Shown here: one piece after another, positions 9,338 to 18,221 of the stretch
How the letters are laid out: each line of letters starts with the position of its first letter
Position numbering within the stretch: position 1 is the first letter of the stretch
From: Burkholderia pyrrocinia
GTDB lineage: Bacteria > Pseudomonadota > Gammaproteobacteria > Burkholderiales > Burkholderiaceae
DNA length: 64,000 nt
Direction of reading: 5' to 3'
Assembly (NCBI RefSeq): GCF_001028665.1
Contig: NZ_CP011503.1
Coordinates: 2,170,001-2,234,000 of the forward strand
Notes under the pieces: generated by a model
The model's database searches: none
The model's input: the letters and a program-made list of their open reading frames with translations, nothing else
What the model was told of the DNA's origin: nothing
Position numbers and translations under genes: made by a program

Positions 9338-10231
9338 ATGAGGCAGCCGAAAATTCTGGTGACCGGCGTTAGCGGTCAGGTCGGGTTCGAACTACTGCGA
9401 TCACTTCAGGGGCTGGGAGCGGTCGTTGCCTGCGATCGCGCGATGGTAGATCTGACAGACCTCGATGGTCTGCGTACCGTTGTGCGGGAACACGCTCCGG
9501 CGATCATCGTCAATCCTGCCGCCTATACGGCGGTCGACAGGGCTGAGGACGATGTTGAGTTGTCCATGCGGTTAAATGCCGAAGTGCCGGCTGTCTTGGC
9601 AGAAGAGGCTGCGCGCTTGGGGGCCGTGCTTGTGCATTATTCGACGGACTATGTGTTCGACGGCACCAAGGACGGCCAATACGTGGAGGACGACGTCGTC
9701 AATCCACAAAATGTTTACGGGCGGAGCAAACTCGCCGGCGAACAGGCGGTTGCTGCGTCCGGATGCCACCATCTGATTTTGCGGACAAGTTGGGTCTATG
9801 GCATGCGCGGGAAAAACTTCCTCTTGACGATGTTGCGTCTTGGCGCGGAGCGTGAAGAATTGAACGTCGTGGCCGACCAGATCGGCGCCCCGACCTGGTC
9901 GAAGACGATTGCGACGCTCACGGCTCACATCCTCGCACAGGCTAACGGCGCCGGTGAGGCGGATCGTGACGCGTGGTGGCGCGAGAGGTCTGGCATCTAT
10001 CACCTTTGCGCATCGGGTTCGACGTCGTGGCATGGCTTTGCCGAAGCGATTTTCGACGCGTCGACGCTTGCGCACAAGCCGAAAGTCAAGCCCATTCCGG
10101 CATCGTCTTATCCGACGCCTGCCACGCGGCCGGCTAACTCCCGTATGTCCACCGACAAACTGTCGAGAACGTTCGGAATTTGCGTGCCGGACTGGCACGA
10201 TGCGCTGCGCTTGTGCATGGCGGAACGATGA
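9338..10231 (+). CDS. rmlD: dTDP-4-dehydrorhamnose reductase
   Basis: 297 residues. GVSGQVGFELL is the NADPH-binding loop, STDYVFDGTKDG and YGRSKLAGEQ give the catalytic Ser/Thr-Tyr-Lys set. It makes dTDP-L-rhamnose, completing the pathway. ATG 9338 has GAGGAG at 9328-9333; a slightly longer in-frame start exists 9 bases after the start of that purine stretch upstream but is less well placed. From this gene on, third-position GC falls compared with rmlB and rmlA, so the left edge of the variable O-antigen block lies near here. Confidence 0.96.
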   Translation: MRQPKILVTGVSGQVGFELLRSLQGLGAVVACDRAMVDLTDLDGLRTVVREHAPAIIVNPAAYTAVDRAEDDVELSMRLNAEVPAVLAEEAARLGAVLVHYSTDYVFDGTKDGQYVEDDVVNPQNVYGRSKLAGEQAVAASGCHHLILRTSWVYGMRGKNFLLTMLRLGAEREELNVVADQIGAPTWSKTIATLTAHILAQANGAGEADRDAWWRERSGIYHLCASGSTSWHGFAEAIFDASTLAHKPKVKPIPASSYPTPATRPANSRMSTDKLSRTFGICVPDWHDALRLCMAER

Positions 10232-11121
10232 GTACAGAACTGCGCGTTGGCGCGGTTGTCGTGTTTTACAATCCGGATGCGGCTTGCGTCGATCGAGCCA
10301 ACCGCTTGGCGAAACAGATCCAGTGTGTCGTGGTCGACAATTCGCCAACGTTGCATAGCGCGAAGGATCTGGGGCTTGCCGCGTCGATCGAATATCTTCC
10401 CAATGGTGACAACAAAGGTATCGGTGCGGCGTTGAATCGCGGCGTGACGGCGTTGGTCGACGCTGGCTTCGATGCTGCGTTCGTATTCGATCAGGATAGC
10501 GAGCCGTCGTCCTTGTTGCTAACGGAGCTGTCACGCGTCATTGCGAAAGCCAATGTCGATCACGCGAGGATTGCGTTGGCTGGCCCTGCCTACGACGACG
10601 CGCGGCTCGGCGGTGTGGCGCCGTTCGTACGCTTTCGAGTTTGCAGGCTCGAGCGCGTCATACCCGTGGGACACGATCTGATCGACGTCGATTTCTTGAT
10701 TACGTCCGGGTCATGCATCAATCTTCGCTATTGGGCGGAAATTGGTGGGATGGACGAGGCGCTCTTCATCGACTTCGTCGATCTTGAATGGTGCGTTCGG
10801 GCAAAGCATCACGGGTTCAAGGTCGTTGGCGTGCCGTGGGTGACGATGCATCATGAGTTGGGCGAAGAGCCCGTGCGGATACTTGGCCGAACGTACCCGA
10901 TGCACAATCCGTTGAGGCACTACTACCTGTTCAGGAACGCCGTCGTGCTGTTCCGACGCGCCTATGTTCCCTGGCGATGGAAAAGTTCGGAGATCTTGAA
11001 GCTACCGGTACGGCTCGCGATCTATGCGCTATTTCCGAAACAGGCGCGAGAACATTGGCGGATGGCGTGGCGTGGATTGCTGGACGGCTTGCGGGGAAAG
11101 GTCGGGCCTTACTCGCCCTGA
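10228..11121 (+). CDS. GT2 glycosyltransferase, probable rhamnosyltransferase (RfbF/WbbL-like)
   Basis: 297 residues. GAVVVFYNPD at the N-terminus, NGDNKGIGAALNRGV near residue 65 and FDQDSEPSS near residue 90 (DxD-like metal site) match rhamnosyltransferases of the GT2 family. It should add L-rhamnose from dTDP-Rha to a lipid-linked glycan at the inner membrane face. Its ATG overlaps the rmlD stop, so it is translated with the pathway that makes its donor. The acceptor and linkage cannot be read from sequence. It converges on the next gene with 56 bases between. Confidence 0.88.
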   Translation: MSTELRVGAVVVFYNPDAACVDRANRLAKQIQCVVVDNSPTLHSAKDLGLAASIEYLPNGDNKGIGAALNRGVTALVDAGFDAAFVFDQDSEPSSLLLTELSRVIAKANVDHARIALAGPAYDDARLGGVAPFVRFRVCRLERVIPVGHDLIDVDFLITSGSCINLRYWAEIGGMDEALFIDFVDLEWCVRAKHHGFKVVGVPWVTMHHELGEEPVRILGRTYPMHNPLRHYYLFRNAVVLFRRAYVPWRWKSSEILKLPVRLAIYALFPKQAREHWRMAWRGLLDGLRGKVGPYSP

Positions 11122-11177
11122 TTGGTCGGGCGGCGATGGAGGCGATGGAGGCCGGTCACATCGCTCCACGCGCTGCC

Positions 11178-13334
11178 TCATTCGAGCATGTCGAGCCGTG
11201 GCGGATTCGCGAGCGCGAACGGTGCGACCTGGCCGCTCAACGTCAGGTTGGGGTTGTAGGCAGGATCGAACTCGAGATGGCCGGCCCAACGGTTTTCCAT
11301 CCATCGCACCTCGCCGACAAATCGCTGGTACTTGTCCGGATCCATGTCGGAGCCGCGTGTTGCCGACTCGTGGTGATATAGCTCGGCGTAGGGTGTCCAG
11401 ACGTTTCGATAGCCGGCTTCACGGACACGAAGGCAAAAGTCCACGTCGTTGAATGCGACGGCAAGTTCTTCGTTCAATCCGCCAACCTCCTCGTAGATGG
11501 CCTTTCGGATTACGAGACATGCCGCAGTGACCGCGGACAGGTTTTGCGTTGCGACGGCGCGGCAGAAATAGCCATATTGCCCTCTCGGAAGCAAGGTATG
11601 CATGTGACCTGCCACGCCTCCTAACCCGATCACCACTCCACCGTGCTGTAGCTTGTCGTTTGGATACCAGAGCGCTGCGCCGACTGCGCCGTTTCCAGGT
11701 TGCGACGCGATGCCGACGAGTTCGTCCAGCCAGTCCGGCGAAATGACTTCGACATCGTTGTTCAGCAGGCAAACATAGTCGCCTGTTGCAATTGCAACGG
11801 CTCGATTGTTCAGTGCGGAGAAATTGAACGGCGAATCATCCCGGAGAATTCGAACGCGTGTTTCGGTTTTCAGAGAATCGAAATATGCAAGCGTCTCCGG
11901 TTTCACGCTGCCGTTGTCGACAATGATGATCTCGTAGTTCGGATATGTCGTTCTGGCAAAGATGCTGTCAATGCACTGCTTGAGAATCGATAGGCCGTCT
12001 CGCGTCGGAATGATGATCGAAGTCTTGGGCGCAGGCCGAGGGAGCGCATATTTGACGCGAAGCGTCGAATGTTGATTGCTCGGGGGCTCGACGACCGCGC
12101 GAGTCTGCGTACGCGCGAGATGATCCTCGAGCGCGCGGATCGCGGCCACGAGGGCATACGGCTTTTCGCTGCCGCTGCTCGCAGTGCTGCCGGGAAGGAT
12201 ACGCCAGTGGTACAGGACATGCGGGATGTGCACGACTGCATCGTGTCCGGAAAGTTCGACGCAACGGAGTGCAAGATCGTAATCCTGACTTCCTTCGAGG
12301 CCTTTCCTGAATCCCCCTGCTTCGCGCACAAGGGCTGTTTCGAACACCCCCAAATGGGAAAACATGTTTTGAGAGAGAAACAACTGTGGGTTCCAGTCGC
12401 TCTTGAAGTACGGCGAGGTGCGCTCGTTGTCGGCTGAGAGCTTGTCCTCGTCGCTGTAGAACATCCGTGCGCCCGGATACTTGTTCAGGTATTTGACTAC
12501 CATGAACAATGCATGCGGCGGAATAATGTCGTCGTGGTCGAGCAGGGCGACATATTCTCCGGTTGCGATGTCGAGTGCGCTGTTGCTTGCCTCGGAAATA
12601 TGCCCGTTTACGGATCGATACACGACCTTGATTCGTTCGTCGCTTGCGCGGGCCGCTTCGAGAACTTGCCTGACCGATTCGGACGGGGATGCATCATCTG
12701 CAATGCAAAGCTCCCAATGCGGGTAGATCTGCCCGCGGACCGATTCGATCATTTCGCGCAGAAAGCGTTCGTCGCTGTTGTACGTGGGTACGACGATCGA
12801 AATCAGCGGGCAGCGCTCGAAATGCTCGATCTCGGCGAGTGCCTGGATTCTTCGTTGCTCGGTTAACGTGTCATAGCGTTCGATCCATGCCCAATAGACT
12901 TCGGGCGGGGGAGGAGTGTCGGCGAATCCGGCGCCGCTGTTCAGCCGGGTCAGGCGTGCGCGTAGCCCGCGAAGGCCATCGCGCCTCAATGCCCCGAGGT
13001 TGTATCGACCGGCGTTGATATAACCGCCGCGTATCTGCGCTTGGCGAGAGAGTGTTTGCAGTGCCAGCCGGATCATCTGCGCGATGCGGTTCAAGCCTCG
13101 TAGCGGTGCTGTTACGCGCCACGACATCGAACTGCGCATTGCCGCGATCTCGATCTGTAATTTGACGATTTCCGTTCGCACGGCGGCGTCGGCCTCCGCC
13201 TCTACGCGTGCCTGCTTCAATTGTTCGCTTAGCAAATCCGCACGCCGGAGGGCGTCTGCAAGCTGATGTTCTATAGAAGTGTCGCGAGATGCGTCGCTAC
13301 CGGATGGAATCGACGATTGTGAATTGTGCATCAT
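11178..13334 (-). CDS. Double GT2 glycosyltransferase with N-terminal coiled coil
   Basis: 718 residues. Residues 20-70 are charged and heptad-like (coiled coil), ending in the segment SSMSWRVTAPLRGLNRI. GT2 domain one begins near residue 180 (ISIVVPTYNSDERFLREM, then LLDHDDIIPPHALF); domain two begins near residue 440 (TSIIIPTRDGLSILKQCIDS, then LLNNDVEVISPDWLDEL). Two catalytic domains suggest a bifunctional enzyme that makes two linkages of an O-antigen repeat. Donors are unknown. It is last in a leftward block behind wzt and wzm, and its codon use is AT-richer than the chromosome. A one-residue-shorter start (second Met) is equally possible. Confidence 0.88.
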   Translation of the reverse strand: MMHNSQSSIPSGSDASRDTSIEHQLADALRRADLLSEQLKQARVEAEADAAVRTEIVKLQIEIAAMRSSMSWRVTAPLRGLNRIAQMIRLALQTLSRQAQIRGGYINAGRYNLGALRRDGLRGLRARLTRLNSGAGFADTPPPPEVYWAWIERYDTLTEQRRIQALAEIEHFERCPLISIVVPTYNSDERFLREMIESVRGQIYPHWELCIADDASPSESVRQVLEAARASDERIKVVYRSVNGHISEASNSALDIATGEYVALLDHDDIIPPHALFMVVKYLNKYPGARMFYSDEDKLSADNERTSPYFKSDWNPQLFLSQNMFSHLGVFETALVREAGGFRKGLEGSQDYDLALRCVELSGHDAVVHIPHVLYHWRILPGSTASSGSEKPYALVAAIRALEDHLARTQTRAVVEPPSNQHSTLRVKYALPRPAPKTSIIIPTRDGLSILKQCIDSIFARTTYPNYEIIIVDNGSVKPETLAYFDSLKTETRVRILRDDSPFNFSALNNRAVAIATGDYVCLLNNDVEVISPDWLDELVGIASQPGNGAVGAALWYPNDKLQHGGVVIGLGGVAGHMHTLLPRGQYGYFCRAVATQNLSAVTAACLVIRKAIYEEVGGLNEELAVAFNDVDFCLRVREAGYRNVWTPYAELYHHESATRGSDMDPDKYQRFVGEVRWMENRWAGHLEFDPAYNPNLTLSGQVAPFALANPPRLDMLE

Positions 13335-13346
13335 GGCGATGAGGTA

Positions 13347-14741
13347 TTAGTCGTGGGGCGAAGCAGCTGATTCGACCGACAGCGAGATGTGCTGCATGGG
13401 TATTCCAACCAACCCGGTCGATGACGAAGCGGCTTCCGACTTGAATACGCACGCGTCATGTGCGCGGAGCAGCAACTGTTCTCCCGGTAGCGCAGCGTCC
13501 GCAACAACGACGTCGATAGCATAGTCACCGGGGGTGAGAACCGGCATCAGAAACGTGAATTCGGCAGCGATCTGTTCGTTTTCCGCAAGGCTGAGCGGCC
13601 GCTCAGACGATACCCAGTACGTGTGATCGCCAAACAGCATGCGGCCCAGCTTGTCCTTGACGGTGAAGCCGACCACGGCTTCAGATATTGGGCGAGCCAT
13701 TGCTGCCTCGATGCGCAGTGTTGCAAGCTCTCCACCGTCCGTCCAGAGCATCCGACTGCCGTCCTCTCTCTTCAGCTCAGCCGAGTGGAGAGCTGCTTCG
13801 CCACCGAACATGGTGTCGGTGCGCGAGGGATCGAAGGTGAAATTGCGAGCGGTTGCCATGCGAGTCGAGTATTGGGTCCGTTGATCCGCTCGTTCTCCAT
13901 CTTTGCGATCGAGAGCTGGAATCGGAGGAGCCGAAATCTTGCTCTTGCCTTGCTGTGACTCGTAATAGGCCTGCAAGTAGCGATTGCTGACATCCTTCGG
14001 GTCGCCCTCGTCGACGATTGCGCCGCGATCGATCCAGACGGCGCGTGTACACAGACTCCGGATCGCTGATGTGTCATGGCTCACAAACAGGATTGTGCCG
14101 GTCTGCATGAATTTTCGAAGAAAGCGCATGCACTTTTGCGTAAAGAACGCATCTCCGACAGCGAGCGCTTCATCGATCACCAGAATATCGGCGTCGACGT
14201 GCGCAATGACTGCGAAGGCGAGGCGCACGAACATTCCGCTCGAGTAGGTCTTGATCGGCTGGTCGATGAAGTCGCCAATATCGGCGAATGCCTCGATGGC
14301 GGCAAAGCGATCGTCGATCTGCTCTTTCGAGAGACCGTGCAACTGCCCGTTCATGTAGACGTTTTCTCGCCCGGTGTATTCGGGCTCGAAGCCGGAGCCC
14401 AGCTCCAGCAAGGCGGCGATTCGGCCTGTTGCGCGGATCGAACCTTCGGTCGGAGATAGCGTTCCGCAGATGATCTGCAGCAGCGTGCTTTTCCCCGATC
14501 CGTTTCTGCCGATGATGCCGACCGTTTCACCGCGGTTCACCGTCAGATTGATATCGCGCAATGCCCAGAACGTGCGGCCCGCTGCTTCGGCGCGCTGACG
14601 AAGTCGCGCCTTGAGCGGCACGCCGGGGGCGAGGCGCGCGGCGAAGTTGAACACCAGCTGGATCAGGCGATCGGCAGGTCGGTCATATGTTTTGAAGCCC
14701 TTGCCTAACGACGCTACCTCGATGACGCGCTCAGATAACAT
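13347..14741 (-). CDS. wzt: Wzt, O-antigen ABC transporter ATP-binding protein with C-terminal domain (copy 1)
   Basis: 464 residues. Walker A GRNGSGKST is near residue 80, the degenerate signature YSSGMFVRLAF near residue 180, and Walker B ILVIDEALAVGD near residue 200, all typical of the polysaccharide-export subfamily. Residues about 300-464 form a beta-rich extension (VVGFTVKDKLGRMLFGDHTY), matching the carbohydrate-binding domain found in Wzt proteins that recognise a chain-end cap. ATG 14741 overlaps the wzm stop (14731) and starts the conserved N-terminus. A second, divergent copy lies at 16820-18208. Confidence 0.94.
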   Translation of the reverse strand: MLSERVIEVASLGKGFKTYDRPADRLIQLVFNFAARLAPGVPLKARLRQRAEAAGRTFWALRDINLTVNRGETVGIIGRNGSGKSTLLQIICGTLSPTEGSIRATGRIAALLELGSGFEPEYTGRENVYMNGQLHGLSKEQIDDRFAAIEAFADIGDFIDQPIKTYSSGMFVRLAFAVIAHVDADILVIDEALAVGDAFFTQKCMRFLRKFMQTGTILFVSHDTSAIRSLCTRAVWIDRGAIVDEGDPKDVSNRYLQAYYESQQGKSKISAPPIPALDRKDGERADQRTQYSTRMATARNFTFDPSRTDTMFGGEAALHSAELKREDGSRMLWTDGGELATLRIEAAMARPISEAVVGFTVKDKLGRMLFGDHTYWVSSERPLSLAENEQIAAEFTFLMPVLTPGDYAIDVVVADAALPGEQLLLRAHDACVFKSEAASSSTGLVGIPMQHISLSVESAASPHD

Positions 14742-15555
14742 CCGCAAATCCTTTTCGTGTTTTCTGGAACCATGCAAAACCGATCCACGACACGATCAGG
14801 CTGATTGCCAGATAGCCGCTCCAGATCGTCCAATCGATCGATTTGCCCCAAATCAGGACGTTTCGGCTCTGCTCGATCGGGAAGGTCAGCGGATTCCAGT
14901 ACACCAGGCTTCGAATGTTTGCGGGTAGCGATGAAAGGGGAAAAAAGATCGGCGACAGGAACATGAGCGCAGTCACCAGGATGCCGATGGTCTGGCCGAT
15001 ATCGCGCAGGTACACGCCGGTGGCCGACAACAGCCACGAGATGCCGAGAATCAGCAGGCAAAGGGGCGCCAGCACGACGGGCAGCAACAATGCCGTGATC
15101 GGCACGCTGCCCTGGATCAGGAATTCGGCGACTAGAAGGATCGTGATACTGACGAACGCGTGGAAGAGCGCTGAAAGCAAGTTCACGCATGGCAGAATTT
15201 CGAGCGGAAAGACGATCTTCTTGACGAAATTGGTGTTGGCCAAGACGAGCGAAGGCGCGCGGTTCACGCATTCCGAAAATATGTTGAATGTCAGCATGCC
15301 GGCGAACAGCACGACCGCGAATTCGCTGTGCGAGCCCGGCGTCGCTTGTCCGCCCCAGCGGGATTTGAATACTCCGCTGAACACGAACGTGTACACACTC
15401 AACATGAGGAGCGGGGTCAGCATCGACCACAGGATGCCGAGTGCCGATCCTTTGTAGCGCCCGACGGCGTCTCGTCGGGCGAGATCGAACATGAGGCGGC
15501 GATTCTTCACCAGCGATGTCAAGAGGTACGTCGGCGAGGCGCTGAAGCTTTGCAT
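14731..15555 (-). CDS. wzm: Wzm, O-antigen ABC transporter permease
   Basis: 274 residues, ABC-2 type permease. The N-terminal SLVKNRRLMFDLARRDAVGRYKGS interface helix is followed by about six hydrophobic segments. It forms the channel that carries completed undecaprenyl-linked O-polysaccharide across the inner membrane with Wzt. ATG 15555 is chosen because MQSFSASPTYLLTSL starts the conserved region; the longer open frame upstream is not homologous. It is the only permease of this type in the window, although two wzt genes are present. Confidence 0.94.
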   Translation of the reverse strand: MQSFSASPTYLLTSLVKNRRLMFDLARRDAVGRYKGSALGILWSMLTPLLMLSVYTFVFSGVFKSRWGGQATPGSHSEFAVVLFAGMLTFNIFSECVNRAPSLVLANTNFVKKIVFPLEILPCVNLLSALFHAFVSITILLVAEFLIQGSVPITALLLPVVLAPLCLLILGISWLLSATGVYLRDIGQTIGILVTALMFLSPIFFPLSSLPANIRSLVYWNPLTFPIEQSRNVLIWGKSIDWTIWSGYLAISLIVSWIGFAWFQKTRKGFADVI

Positions 15556-15729
15556 GGTTCTACGAACGGAGGCGGCGTGAGACGATTGTGGAAGCGGGTT
15601 TCGAAGTCGGCCCTGGCGACGATGCTTGGCGTTGGCCCGAATGCGATACCCCAAAACTGAATCCGACGATTATCTCATAGCCCATTTTGTTGTCCGCGGC
15701 ATCTGGCGCGGCGGGGCACGTCGGATGCT

Positions 15730-16545
15730 TCATTTGTAACCAAATGTTTGCATGGCCTCGAGCGCACTGTATTCGCAATGCGCGATGACGCCTGGGGAGA
15801 GTTGGCTCCGCCACGCGTTGATCCGCTCGGGAAGGAACGGTTGCGCGAGGTTCCGGTGGCTCGGATCCGTTCGCAGTTCGGGTCCGCGCCGGCTGGCGTC
15901 CAGCATCGATTCCTGGAATGGAACGTTGAGGAGTTGCGTGATTTGCTCGATAGTAGCCGCCGGTTGCAATACGAAGTCCTCGTAGCGGATCAGGAGGTAA
16001 TTCGGGCGGCCCCTGAGCGCGTGATACAGATGCAAATTTGTGTAATTCCAGATCCGCGGAAAATACTCTTCGATCCCGGAGGGCGCCCAATCGACGTTCA
16101 ACAACGAGGCAACGGAGCCGCGCACGTCGCGAATGATGTGAATGAACTTGATTGGGGCAGCGAGCAACCCCGACTGTTCGAGCTTGCGAATCGACAGCAG
16201 ATCGTCTGGCGATTTGTCCCCGCATTCCCGTTTGCCGAGTCGGTTCGCGAGTTCGCGGTAGAGCGCCTCAAGCGCGCCGGCGAACGAGGGTTCCGCTGAT
16301 TTGACCACGCTATGGATGTCGTCTTCGCTGAAATGCTGTCCGAAAACGAGGGGGAAGTCGTCGGATGCGACAAGCGATTGAGCGATGATGTCCGCTGCCT
16401 TTTCCCAGTTCGAGATGCTTCCCGCGATGTGGGCGCCGGTACTGACCAGCGTCGTTTGCATCGGGACGAACAAGTCGGAGTGGAGGTTGAGCGTCTCCTT
16501 GAGCAGCGTCGTGCCGGAGCGAGGAGAGCCGAAAATAATGAACAT
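15730..16545 (-). CDS. Sulfotransferase family protein
   Basis: 271 residues. FIIFGSPRSGTTLLKETL at residues 2-19 is the 5'-phosphosulfate (PAPS) binding loop, and FIHIIRDVRGSVASLL near residue 145 supplies the 3'-phosphate binding Arg region. The family moves sulfate from PAPS to a hydroxyl of a sugar or lipid. Position next to wzm/wzt suggests it modifies the O-polysaccharide. ATG 16545 is placed at the conserved start; a 20-residue extension upstream is possible. It is separated from wzm by 174 bases with no clear terminator. The substrate is inferred, not shown. Confidence 0.82.
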   Translation of the reverse strand: MFIIFGSPRSGTTLLKETLNLHSDLFVPMQTTLVSTGAHIAGSISNWEKAADIIAQSLVASDDFPLVFGQHFSEDDIHSVVKSAEPSFAGALEALYRELANRLGKRECGDKSPDDLLSIRKLEQSGLLAAPIKFIHIIRDVRGSVASLLNVDWAPSGIEEYFPRIWNYTNLHLYHALRGRPNYLLIRYEDFVLQPAATIEQITQLLNVPFQESMLDASRRGPELRTDPSHRNLAQPFLPERINAWRSQLSPGVIAHCEYSALEAMQTFGYK

Positions 16546-16819
16546 GTCGGGAAGACCTTTCCTGATGCCTGCAGGCGGCCGTGTTGCAAGCAAGTGCGCC
16601 GCCAAAACGCGAATTATTGCAGATCGACGGCCGCAGGGCTGTTACTTGCCGTTACCAATGAAACCGGTGCCACGCGCTGGCGTGGCTCGCGATACGATAT
16701 CCGACGTCAGCGCCCGTCGGTGGCGGGGTGGTTTGTTAAAATAGCCTATTGCGCCGGGCTCTCTCGAGCCAGGCAATGTGCAGTCGTGCGCGGATCGCGC
16801 CTTCGAGGAAAGGGCTTCA
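16546..16819 (+). promoter_or_regulatory. Divergent intergenic region between sulfotransferase and second wzt
   Basis: 274 bases with no gene, from which the two halves of the export block diverge. TAAAAT at 16737-16742 faces the second wzt and is a good -10 candidate without a clear -35. CGAGGAAAGG at about 16804-16813 is a well-placed ribosome binding site for ATG 16820. No promoter for the sulfotransferase side could be picked out with confidence. Confidence 0.4.
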
Positions 16820-18208
16820 ATGTCACAGCAGATTGTCATTCGAGCATCAGGGGTGGCAAAGGGATTTCATTCGTACGACATGCCGGCGAATCGCCTCAAG
16901 CAGGCGGCGTTCGGCCTGGCGAGCCGTGTGTTGCCGAGTCGTGCGGGGCGCGATTATGCAAGAGCGAAATCGGACACGTACACCGACGTCTTCTGGGCGT
17001 TGAGGGACGTGAGCTTCGAGGTGGCCAAGGGCGAGACGATCGGAATCATCGGACGAAATGGTTCGGGGAAGAGCACGTTGTTACAGATCGTCTGCCAGAC
17101 GCTTGCTCCGACGCGCGGATCGATCGATTCGGTCGGCAGGGTTGCCGCCTTGCTCGAGCTTGGCTCGGGGTTCGATCTCGAATATACGGGGCGCGAGAAC
17201 ATCTATCTGAACGCGCAGCTCCACGGGCTCTCGCGTCGGCAGATTGACGAGAGGCTCGACCAGATCATCGAGTTCGCCGATATCGGCGAATTTATCGACC
17301 AACCGGTGAAGACATATTCGAGCGGCATGTTCGTGCGACTCGCGTTCGCAGTCATTGCACACGTGGACGCCGATATCCTGGTTGTGGACGAGGCGCTGGC
17401 GGTCGGCGACGCGTTCTTCAACCAGAAGTGCCTGCGGTTCATGGATCAGTTCCGGGAAACTGGCACGATTCTGTTCGTCAGCCACGATACGTCGACGGTC
17501 AAGAAGCTGTGCTCGCGCGTTATCTGGATCGACAAGGGGGAGGTAAAGCGCGAAGGCGATCCGGAGACAGTGTGCGAGGCGTATCTAGACGCCTATTTCG
17601 AAGCCGCGCCCGCAGCCGAGACGGAACTGGCGCCAAAGCCTGCGTCAGTTTCGCGCGGCAGCGAGGTGCAGGCTGATACGCGACTGTCGACAATCAACCT
17701 CACCCCCTTTCGCAACGACGTCGAGGTACTTCGATTCGATCCTCATGCCGCGTCGTTCGGCAGCGGCGCGGCGCGTATTGTCGACGTCGAACTCGTCGAT
17801 GACACAAACGTGCCGCTCGCGTGGGTGGTCGGCGGAGAACGAGTCACGCTGCGCGTGACCGCTGCCGTTCTCGATGACGTGCGCGCGCCCATCGTTGGCT
17901 TCTTTTTCAACGATCATCTGGGCCAGCCGCTGTTCGGGGAAAACACCTACCAAACATGCAAAGAGGAGGACGCCTCATGTCACGCCGCCGATACGTTAGT
18001 GGCCCGTTTTTCGTTCGCGATGCCGCTGTTGCCGGTCGGCGAGTATGCGATCAACGTTGCGATTGCTGACGGAACTCAGCAAAACCATGTGCAATTGCAC
18101 TGGATTCATGACGCATTGCCGATTCGTGTGCATTCGTCGAGTATTGAACATCACCTCCTTGCGGTGCCGATGCTGCGCGTAGGCGTTTCGGCTTCGTCCG
18201 TCGCGTAG
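16820..18208 (+). CDS. wzt: Wzt-like O-antigen ABC transporter ATP-binding protein with C-terminal domain (copy 2)
   Basis: 462 residues. Walker A GRNGSGKST is near residue 82, the signature YSSGMFVRLAF near residue 180, and Walker B ILVVDEALAVGD near residue 198, so the ATPase looks intact. The ATPase half closely resembles the Wzt encoded at 13347-14741, while the C-terminal domain (from about residue 300, IVGFFFNDHLGQPLFGENTY) is more divergent and could read a different chain end. No second wzm accompanies it. Its start follows CGAGGAAAGG and the next gene starts 13 bases downstream, so the two form an operon. Confidence 0.93.
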   Translation: MSQQIVIRASGVAKGFHSYDMPANRLKQAAFGLASRVLPSRAGRDYARAKSDTYTDVFWALRDVSFEVAKGETIGIIGRNGSGKSTLLQIVCQTLAPTRGSIDSVGRVAALLELGSGFDLEYTGRENIYLNAQLHGLSRRQIDERLDQIIEFADIGEFIDQPVKTYSSGMFVRLAFAVIAHVDADILVVDEALAVGDAFFNQKCLRFMDQFRETGTILFVSHDTSTVKKLCSRVIWIDKGEVKREGDPETVCEAYLDAYFEAAPAAETELAPKPASVSRGSEVQADTRLSTINLTPFRNDVEVLRFDPHAASFGSGAARIVDVELVDDTNVPLAWVVGGERVTLRVTAAVLDDVRAPIVGFFFNDHLGQPLFGENTYQTCKEEDASCHAADTLVARFSFAMPLLPVGEYAINVAIADGTQQNHVQLHWIHDALPIRVHSSSIEHHLLAVPMLRVGVSASSVA

Positions 18209-18221
18209 CAACAAGATAACT

